Source: Planctomycetaceae bacterium (GTDB lineage Bacteria; Planctomycetota; Planctomycetia; Pirellulales; Thermoguttaceae). Taken from it: DNA of 5,587 nt. Where the stretch lies: positions 1 through 5,587 of the forward strand of contig WRMR01000348.1 of assembly GCA_009776995.1 (NCBI GenBank). The letters run 5' to 3'. Positions 1-5,084 of this stretch are shown here, piece after piece. Each line of letters starts with the position of its first letter. The stretch's first letter is position 1. The position numbers and the translations under genes are program-made. The notes under the pieces were generated by a model. That model ran no database searches and was not told the origin of the DNA. It worked only from the letters and a program-made list of their open reading frames with translations.

Positions 1-436
1 TAAAGAGATAGGCCGTAACTTCATTCCCCTGTCTGGTGGAAAGGGCTTCATCGATTCCGCCGGGCACAATAATGAACCGCGTTCCGAGCGTTTTGTGAAT
101 TTCGACCGTTTTGCTGAGATTTTCGCTACCGATCAATGCCGCCAAGCCGGTGTGCGTTCCACAGCATTGGAGGCCGTTGTCGTCAAGCATTTTGCGGATG
201 TCTTTGGGATCAATCCCGTAATATCCGGCGAATTCGACTCCGTCGTAGTCCATCGCTTTCACCGCTTTGAGGACGCTGGCGAGGTCTCGCGTGGCGGCGG
301 CACGGACGGAGTAAAGTTGCACGCCAATCGGAATTTTCTTCTTGTCAGCGGCTTGTACCATTGTCTGAAAACTGGAAACACCAAGTCCGAGAGCTGCAAC
401 TCCTGCGGAATTTCTTAAAAAAGTTCTGCGATTCAT
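1..436 (-). CDS. Tat-exported sugar phosphate isomerase/epimerase-like TIM-barrel protein (N-terminal part)
   Basis: Reading the minus strand from the ATG at 436 gives 145 residues with no stop before the window edge, so the C-terminal part lies outside. Residues 2-8 read NRRTFLR, a twin-arginine motif, followed by a hydrophobic Ala/Gly/Leu stretch (about 10-23) and a likely cleavage site near VQAA (27-30). The protein should therefore be exported folded through the Tat system. The mature part begins like the xylose isomerase-like TIM-barrel family (PF01261): PIGVQLYSVR (36-45) as the first strand, DGVEFAGYYG (65-74), a GTHTGL segment (93-98) and FIIVPGG (121-127). Glu68 and His95 sit where this family usually places active-site or metal residues. 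The start is supported by GGAGA on the minus strand (443-447), six bases upstream. Exported members of this family are abundant in planctomycetes, where their substrates are mostly unknown; no sugar substrate can be named here. It is transcribed divergently from the propeller gene. Confidence 0.88.
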   Translation of the reverse strand, partial: MNRRTFLRNSAGVAALGLGVSSFQTMVQAADKKKIPIGVQLYSVRAAATRDLASVLKAVKAMDYDGVEFAGYYGIDPKDIRKMLDDNGLQCCGTHTGLAALIGSENLSKTVEIHKTLGTRFIIVPGGIDEALSTRQGNEVTAYLF

Positions 437-480
437 AAAAAATCTCCAAAAAAGGTTAAGTGAAATGGGATTAGGGGGAA

Positions 481-507
481 TTGATTTTACGACAGGGTTA
501 TTATATT
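481..507 (+). promoter_or_regulatory. Possible promoter for the propeller gene, overlapping the divergent promoter
   Basis: TTGATT (481-486) and TATATT (502-507) resemble -35 and -10 boxes with a short 15-base spacer. Transcription would begin near 514, giving a leader of about 59 bases to the ATG at 573. This placement argues against the earlier in-frame ATG at 465 being the start. The spacer is shorter than ideal, so the call is weak. Confidence 0.3.
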
Positions 508-528
508 CTGAAATCAACACTTCGTCTA
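500..528 (-). promoter_or_regulatory. Sigma70-like promoter for the Tat-exported isomerase gene
   Basis: On the minus strand a perfect -10 box TATAAT (plus-strand 500-505) lies 17 bases from TAGACG (plus-strand 523-528), a four-of-six match to TTGACA. Transcription would begin near 493 and leave a leader of about 57 bases that includes the GGAGA ribosome binding site. The -10 overlaps that of the weaker plus-strand promoter. This is inferred from sequence only, and planctomycetal promoter consensus is not well fixed. Confidence 0.5.
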
Positions 529-572
529 TCGCCATCTTTGGAACCGCGAGCAACCTGCCACCCCCCAAAAAA

Positions 573-1745
573 ATGTTAAAACGATTCCCTTTCTGCGTCA
601 TTTTGTTCTGTCTCACTGTAGCCGTATCGGCGGAAGAAACCATTCGGTTCAAGATGCACCGTATCGATACTGCAAGAATGGAAGCGTGCGGCGTTGCCGA
701 TTTTAACAACGACGGCAAACTCGACATTGTTGCCGGGGAGTTTATTTATCTCGCTCCCGATTGGAAGGCGGTTAAAATCCGTGAAATTGCAGGCGATGTG
801 GACGAGCAAGGTAAAGGGTATGCCCACGATTTCGCCAATTTGCCGATGGACGTTGACGAGGATGGTTTTATGGACGTGATCGCCGTTGACTGGTTCAGCA
901 AAAAATCGGTTTGGTGCCGCAATCCGGGCAAGGATTTTCAGGATGGTAAATTCTGGGAAGAGCATTTGATTGAACTCAACGGCAATTTCGAATGTGCCGA
1001 TTTCTATGATGTAACCGGCAACGGTCAAGAGGATCAAATCCTTCCCGCCGTGAGACATACTGTTTGGTATGAAAAGACCGCACCGGGAAAATTCGCTGTT
1101 CATGTTGTTTCCGAAAAAAACCTGACTTTCGGCGGCGGGGTCGGCGACATTAACGGCGACGGACGGCCCGATATTCTGCGGCCTGATGTTTGGTTTGAAG
1201 CTCCCGTCGATATTCGCAATGGTGTCTGGAAGGAGCATCCGCTCAATCTTTTCGCCGACGAGCCGGAAATGACCAACAAAGACACGGCTCAGCTTTACGC
1301 TCTCGACGTGAACAAGGACGGACTACCGGACATTATTGCCAGTGCGGCGCATGACTACGGGCTGTTTTGGTACGAGCAACTTCGCAATGGCGATGGAATT
1401 TCCTGGAAAAAGCATGTGATCGACAAGTCCTGGTCGCAGGTTCACGCCGTAATGCTTGCCGACCTTGACGGGGATGGTGAATTCGAAATCATCGCCGGTA
1501 AACGTTTCATGGCTCACAACGGCAGTGACCGCGGCGAGTACGAACCGCTTGGCATCTATTACTATAAGGCGAAACGTAACGGCACGGAGGTCATCTGGGA
1601 AAGGCATGTCGTAACCTACGACGAAGGGATTGGTGCCGGGATGAACATTGTCGTCGTCGATCTCAACGGCGATGGGCATCTTGACATTGTAACCACCGGC
1701 AAATATGGCGGACCGGTTTGGTTCGAAAATTTGAAAAACGACTGA
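573..1745 (+). CDS. Secreted FG-GAP/VCBS repeat protein, probable seven-bladed beta-propeller
   Basis: The 390-residue protein begins with a Sec signal peptide: Lys3/Arg4, a hydrophobic core (about 5-17) and a VSA-E cleavage site near residue 20. An in-frame ATG at 465 would add 36 residues before this signal and lies upstream of the proposed transcription start, so 573 is preferred, although no Shine-Dalgarno sequence precedes it. Seven Dx[DN]xDGxxD-like loops occur at residues 43-51, 93-101, 146-154, 192-200, 245-253, 297-305 and 363-371. They are spaced 46-66 residues apart, mostly about 50, and most are followed by a hydrophobic 'DI(V/I)xxG' strand. This is the FG-GAP/VCBS pattern known from integrin-type propellers, and seven copies would close a complete propeller. 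Recurrent 'W-(K/E)-x-H-x-(I/V/L)' strands between the loops support the blade repeat. There is no catalytic domain, C-terminal anchor or sorting signal. Calcium binding and a binding or scaffolding role outside the cytoplasm are inferred; the ligand is unknown. Confidence 0.85.
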   Translation: MLKRFPFCVILFCLTVAVSAEETIRFKMHRIDTARMEACGVADFNNDGKLDIVAGEFIYLAPDWKAVKIREIAGDVDEQGKGYAHDFANLPMDVDEDGFMDVIAVDWFSKKSVWCRNPGKDFQDGKFWEEHLIELNGNFECADFYDVTGNGQEDQILPAVRHTVWYEKTAPGKFAVHVVSEKNLTFGGGVGDINGDGRPDILRPDVWFEAPVDIRNGVWKEHPLNLFADEPEMTNKDTAQLYALDVNKDGLPDIIASAAHDYGLFWYEQLRNGDGISWKKHVIDKSWSQVHAVMLADLDGDGEFEIIAGKRFMAHNGSDRGEYEPLGIYYYKAKRNGTEVIWERHVVTYDEGIGAGMNIVVVDLNGDGHLDIVTTGKYGGPVWFENLKND

Positions 1746-1783
1746 ACGTTCCAAATACGAGATGTCTGCGTTCTCTTTGTTTC

Positions 1784-1797
1784 ATTTTGCGCAAAAT
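1784..1797. repeat. Perfect 14-bp palindrome
   Basis: ATTTTGCGCAAAAT is a perfect dyad with no spacer, 38 bases after the propeller gene's stop codon. The absence of a loop and of a following T-run makes it a poor terminator. A binding site for a dimeric DNA-binding protein is possible, but chance cannot be excluded. Confidence 0.4.
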
Positions 1798-1850
1798 AGG
1801 CAGTTTATTCCGCCTTTCTCTCCGACTGTGAAGCGGTACGGAAAAAACGC

Positions 1851-1923
1851 CGAATAATGACCGTAAGCATTATTCCATTTCTATCAATTGTAACGGAATG
1901 ATTGCAAAAAAGGTCATTATTTG
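1851..1923. repeat. Nested inverted repeat of CATTATT-type motifs upstream of the protease gene
   Basis: An outer perfect 10-base inverted repeat, AATAATGACC (1853-1862) with GGTCATTATT (1912-1921), encloses an inner one. The inner arms are GCATTATTCC (1867-1876) and GGAATGATTGC (1895-1905), which pair with one bulge and one G-U. The loop is 18 bases (1877-1894). A competing local hairpin is also possible: GAATAATG (1852-1859) pairs perfectly with CATTATTC (1868-1875) across an 8-base loop. No T-run follows, so it is not a standard terminator. It could be a folded mRNA leader or a set of alternating operator half-sites. The pairing is seen directly; the function is not known. Confidence 0.55.
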
Positions 1924-1955
1924 AGTTTGCGTCAGCAGAACCCAGCTTACAACAG

Positions 1956-3482
1956 ATGAAACGAACATTATTCGAAAGGTCGGAAGGAAAAAGTCGGAAC
2001 GCCTCGTTTTCCACTATGACGCACTTTTTGGCCTTTCTTTGCTGTTTTTACTGTTTTTGCCATTTTAGCGGATTCGCCCAGTCCACAAAACCCTCCAATA
2101 TTTCTTCGGCAAGACGTACTCCGACTCAAATCGCCTTGGAAGAAGCTCGAAAAGCGGTGGTCAATCTCGAAGGGGACCGAATCGAAAAGATCGACATGAA
2201 TAACCCGAACGAAATCGGGAAAGCGTTCAATGGAATGGGAACGGGCGTGTTGATCGACCCGCGTGGCTACATTGTTACCAATCACCATGTCATCGACGGA
2301 ATTCGAAACATCAAGGTTACAACCAGCGATGGCAAAGAACACAAGGGAATTCCGATTGCCCGAGACCCGGTTGCCGATATTGCGATCATCAAAATCAATG
2401 ATAAAGAGCCGTTTTCGACGATCAAAATCGGCAGCTCCGCAGATGAAGATCTTTTTTGGGCGGAAGACGCTTACGCCATCGGCAATCCCTACGGATATTC
2501 GTTTAGCGCAAGCAAAGGTGTGATCAGCGGTTTGAAGCGGGATGTCCCCGTGAACGAAAAGTTGACTTATGCACTTGCAATTCAAACCAGCGTTCCGATC
2601 AATCCCGGCAATTCCGGCGGACCGCTATTGAACAACGACGGCGAAATGATCGGAATCAACGCCGCAATCCGACAAGGAAGCCAGTGTATTGCGTTTGCAA
2701 TTCCAGTCGATCAGGTTGTCGAGGTTGCGTCCCGATTGATCCAGCAACATACCGCCAGCCAAACGTATCATGGGATTCGGGTCAAGCCGTCGACGAATTC
2801 AGGAGAAGTGATCGTGGAGTCGGTCGAACCGGAAAGCCCTGCGGAACTCGCGGGAATTCAACCCAACGACGTACTTCTTGCTGGCAATCAGATCGAATTT
2901 CATCGTCCTCTCGATTTTTCCCGGTCGCTTTTGGAGTTGAAAAATAACGAAACTTTAATGCTTTCTTTTCTTCGGGATGGGGAAGAGCTTGAAACAAACC
3001 TCCAACTGGCCGCCCCGAAACGCCGAACGGCGTCTTACGGGTCCCAAGCAGTCGCGTCCAACGCCAATAATCGAACGAGCACAACCAGACAGCAGCCGGG
3101 CGTCGCTTCCGCTGCACCGAAAGTTGGTTCGAGCGTGACTGCTTGGGATTATCTCGGAATCAAATTCACATCCATTCCAAATGAAGTTTACAAGCGGCAG
3201 TACCCAAAGTACCTCGAATATTATCCCGAGGGGGCGATTCGAGTGACCGAGGTTCTCCGGAATAGTCCGATGCACCTTTGCGGCATCGAAGTGGGGGACA
3301 TGATTTTCGGAATCAATGGTTTTGTTTCCAGTACGGAGGAAGACGTTCGCTCGATTATTGTCGAACTTTTGGAAAACCGTTCGAAAATCAAATCCGTTGA
3401 GGTTCTTATCAACCGTCCCTATCCTTACGACGATGAACCTGCTGATGGGCATTTTTCCACAATCATGGAATTGCCTTGGTGA
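1956..3482 (+). CDS. Secreted HtrA/Deg-like serine protease with two PDZ domains
   Basis: Numbered from the ATG at 1956 (508 residues), the protein has a trypsin-like S1C domain at about 75-265. The catalytic triad is intact: His111 in TNHHVID, Asp141 in DPVADIAI and Ser220 in NPGNSGGPL. PDZ1 spans about 271-352, a Ser/Thr/Asn/Gln-rich linker about 355-393, and PDZ2 about 394-487 with the 'GIEVGDMIFGING' core. This is the DegP/DegQ layout, which degrades or refolds damaged proteins outside the cytoplasmic membrane. The N-terminus is uncertain. An export signal with an unusual Cys/Phe-rich core (FLCCFYCFCHF) follows the ATG at 2016. Starting there leaves almost no positive charge in front of it, whereas 1956 supplies Lys/Arg residues but an N-region of more than 20 residues. 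A TTG at 1902 also opens the frame. None has a good Shine-Dalgarno; GGAAGGA at 1981-1987 is too far from 2016. No lipobox is evident. The gene stands alone, with control regions on both sides. Confidence 0.92.
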   Translation: MKRTLFERSEGKSRNASFSTMTHFLAFLCCFYCFCHFSGFAQSTKPSNISSARRTPTQIALEEARKAVVNLEGDRIEKIDMNNPNEIGKAFNGMGTGVLIDPRGYIVTNHHVIDGIRNIKVTTSDGKEHKGIPIARDPVADIAIIKINDKEPFSTIKIGSSADEDLFWAEDAYAIGNPYGYSFSASKGVISGLKRDVPVNEKLTYALAIQTSVPINPGNSGGPLLNNDGEMIGINAAIRQGSQCIAFAIPVDQVVEVASRLIQQHTASQTYHGIRVKPSTNSGEVIVESVEPESPAELAGIQPNDVLLAGNQIEFHRPLDFSRSLLELKNNETLMLSFLRDGEELETNLQLAAPKRRTASYGSQAVASNANNRTSTTRQQPGVASAAPKVGSSVTAWDYLGIKFTSIPNEVYKRQYPKYLEYYPEGAIRVTEVLRNSPMHLCGIEVGDMIFGINGFVSSTEEDVRSIIVELLENRSKIKSVEVLINRPYPYDDEPADGHFSTIMELPW

Positions 3483-3508
3483 AGCCTTTTAAGTTTGGAC
3501 GGTGGCCC

Positions 3509-3557
3509 GAACGTTCTTTCATGCTCCAGGTTGCTGTTTAAACGTTTCCTAAACGTT
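3509..3557. repeat. AACGTT repeats upstream of the COG2403 gene
   Basis: Three copies of the self-complementary hexamer AACGTT occur at 3510-3515, 3541-3546 and 3552-3557. The last two form an exact TAAACGTT direct repeat (3539-3546 and 3550-3557) with an 11-base period, about one helical turn. The outer copies also form an 8-base inverted repeat, CGAACGTT (3508-3515) with AACGTTCG (3552-3559). They end 33 bases before the proposed -35 box, where an activator could bind. The regulatory role is a guess. Confidence 0.35.
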
Positions 3558-3590
3558 CGCTTGATTCCTTCACGGTCTCTCTCAGGTCGA

Positions 3591-3617
3591 TTGACAAACA
3601 GAGATGATATGTACAAT
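3591..3617 (+). promoter_or_regulatory. Sigma70-like promoter for the COG2403 gene
   Basis: A perfect -35 box TTGACA (3591-3596) is followed by TACAAT (3612-3617), one base off the -10 consensus, with a 15-base spacer that is shorter than the usual 17. Transcription would begin near 3624, leaving a leader of about 50 bases that contains the ribosome binding site at 3660-3665. Confidence 0.5.
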
Positions 3618-3624
3618 TGTTACA
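3610..3624. promoter_or_regulatory. Possible operator dyad over the -10 box
   Basis: TGTA (3610-3613) and TACA (3621-3624) are inverted arms separated by seven bases, covering the proposed -10 box and start site. The central CAATTG is itself palindromic. The position suits a repressor, but no regulator gene is present in the window and the arms are short. Confidence 0.3.
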
Positions 3625-3673
3625 AGAGCCATTGGGGGCCATTTCACAATAAATTTCAGAAAGGAAAACATCT

Positions 3674-5011
3674 ATGACACCGCGTAAAATCATTATCATT
3701 GGTGCCGCAGGGCGGGATTTTCACAACTTTAACACCGTTTACCGGAACAATTCCAACTCCGAGGTCGTCGCGTTCACGGCAGCGCAGATTCCCGACATCG
3801 CAGGGCGCAAGTACCCCGCTTCGCTTGCTGGCAACCTTTACCCCGAAGGGATTCCCATCCATGCACAAGACGACTTGGAACGGTTGATCAAAGACCTGGA
3901 TGCCGATGAATGTGTCTTTGCCTATAGCGATGTTCCGTACACGGCGGTTATGGGCTTGGGGGCCAGGGTTAACGCCGCCGGAGCAGACTTCACCTTACTA
4001 GGCCACAAAAACACAATGCTCAAAAGCGTGAAGCCTGTTATCGCGGTCGGGGCGGCGCGAACGGGTTGCGGCAAAAGCCAAACCTCACGCCGGATCGTGG
4101 AAATTTTGATGGGACACGGCCTTAAAGTCATCGCCATCCGGCACCCGATGCCTTACGGTGATCTTGAAGTGCAAAAGGTCCAACGTTTTGCCGATATTAC
4201 AGATCTTACCAAACACCGCTGCACCATTGAGGAGATGGAGGAGTACGAACCGCATATTGCACGTGGAAACGTCATTTATGCCGGTGTGGATTATGAGGCG
4301 ATCCTGCGGGCGGCGGAAAATGATCCCAACGGTTGCGATGTGATTCTCTGGGACGGTGGAAACAACGATTTCTCGTTCTACCAGCCTGACCTGATGGTTA
4401 CGGTGGTCGATCCGCACCGACCGGGGCATGAACTTACCTATTATCCGGGGGAGATCACATTGCGTTTGGCGGATGTGGTGGTTATCAATAAGATCGACAG
4501 TGCCGATTTTGAAAATATCCAAACGGTGAGAAACAGTATTGAGCAGGTGAACCCGCGAGCCGTGGTCGTGGACGCCGCTTCGACGATCAGCGTGGAAAAG
4601 CCTGAAATCATACGAGGCAAACGGGTTTTGGTGATCGAAGACGGTCCAACGCTAACGCATGGCGAAATGAAAATCGGGGCCGGAATTGTTGCGGCCAAGC
4701 GTTTCGGCGCGGCGGAAATTGTTGATCCGAGACCTTACGCGGTGGGAAAACTGGCGGAAACGTACCGCATTTATCCTGAAGTCGGCAAATTACTTCCGGC
4801 GATGGGTTACGGCGAAGAACAAATACGCGACTTGACGGCGACAATTCACCGCACCGACTGCGACAGCGTGATTATCGCCACACCGATTGATTTAGGCCGG
4901 GTGATTCGAATTGACAAGCCCAATACCCGTGTGGAATACAGCCTCCAGGAAATCGGGCGTCCCAATATGGAAGATGTGATGGCAAATTTCATCAAGGGGA
5001 TCAAAAGATAG
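3674..5011 (+). CDS. COG2403-family P-loop nucleotide-binding protein, cyclic 2,3-diphosphoglycerate synthetase-like
   Basis: The 445-residue cytoplasmic protein has no signal peptide or membrane segment. Residues 5-20 (KIIIIGAAGRDFHNFN) begin an N-terminal Rossmann-like domain reaching to about 115. A nucleotide-binding domain follows, with the P-loop GAARTGCGKS (126-135), a Walker B-like WDGGNND (226-232) and a GTPase-style NKID (272-275). A conserved-looking IEDGPTLTHGEM segment lies at 321-332, then a C-terminal domain to 445. This architecture and length match the family called predicted GTPase (COG2403). Its characterised archaeal member, from Methanothermus fervidus, makes cyclic 2,3-diphosphoglycerate from 2,3-diphosphoglycerate with ATP. 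Whether bacterial members do this is uncertain, so the specific reaction is not claimed. The start is set by AAAGGA (3660-3665), eight bases upstream. The gene has its own promoter and is convergent with PFOR across a terminator. The NKxD motif hints at GTP, but ATP use is known in the family. Confidence 0.85.
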   Translation: MTPRKIIIIGAAGRDFHNFNTVYRNNSNSEVVAFTAAQIPDIAGRKYPASLAGNLYPEGIPIHAQDDLERLIKDLDADECVFAYSDVPYTAVMGLGARVNAAGADFTLLGHKNTMLKSVKPVIAVGAARTGCGKSQTSRRIVEILMGHGLKVIAIRHPMPYGDLEVQKVQRFADITDLTKHRCTIEEMEEYEPHIARGNVIYAGVDYEAILRAAENDPNGCDVILWDGGNNDFSFYQPDLMVTVVDPHRPGHELTYYPGEITLRLADVVVINKIDSADFENIQTVRNSIEQVNPRAVVVDAASTISVEKPEIIRGKRVLVIEDGPTLTHGEMKIGAGIVAAKRFGAAEIVDPRPYAVGKLAETYRIYPEVGKLLPAMGYGEEQIRDLTATIHRTDCDSVIIATPIDLGRVIRIDKPNTRVEYSLQEIGRPNMEDVMANFIKGIKR

Positions 5012-5026
5012 AATCTTGCAACAAAA

Positions 5027-5068
5027 GGAACCGGGGACTTCGCTGCGCTTGGTCTCCGGCTCCTTTTT
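5027..5068. terminator. Bidirectional intrinsic terminator between convergent genes
   Basis: GGAACCGGGGAC (5027-5038) pairs with GTCTCCGGCTCC (5052-5063) over 12 positions with one mismatch and one G-U. The loop is 13 bases, and T5 follows (5064-5068), ending transcription of the COG2403 gene. Read on the minus strand, the same stem is followed by CCTTTTGTTG, so it can also end PFOR transcription. An overlapping alternative pairing exists between CGGGGAC (5032-5038) and GTCCCCG (5072-5078). Confidence 0.8.
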
Positions 5069-5084
5069 GGGGTCCCCGACTCTC

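Noticed and set aside
95..418. Plus-strand 107-residue open frame
   Set aside because: It lies opposite the Tat-signal isomerase-like gene, which has a ribosome binding site, export signal and family motifs. The plus frame resembles no family.
465..572. In-frame ATG at 465 as the start of the propeller gene
   Set aside because: It would bury the signal peptide behind 36 low-complexity residues and lies upstream of the proposed transcription start.
576..1238. Minus-strand 220-residue open frame opposite the propeller gene
   Set aside because: It is an antisense shadow. The plus strand carries the repeated calcium-loop motifs and signal peptide, and the minus frame has no recognisable domain.
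1746..1840. Intrinsic terminator after the propeller gene
   Set aside because: The only strong dyad (1784-1797) has no loop and no following T-run. The short GGC...GCC pairing near 1799-1814 is too weak.
1805..2014. Minus-strand 69-residue open frame across the gap before the protease
   Set aside because: It has no recognisable motif, no signal, and overlaps the inverted-repeat region and the protease N-terminus.
1968..2585. Minus-strand 205-residue open frame opposite the protease
   Set aside because: It is a shadow of the protease, which has an intact catalytic triad on the plus strand.
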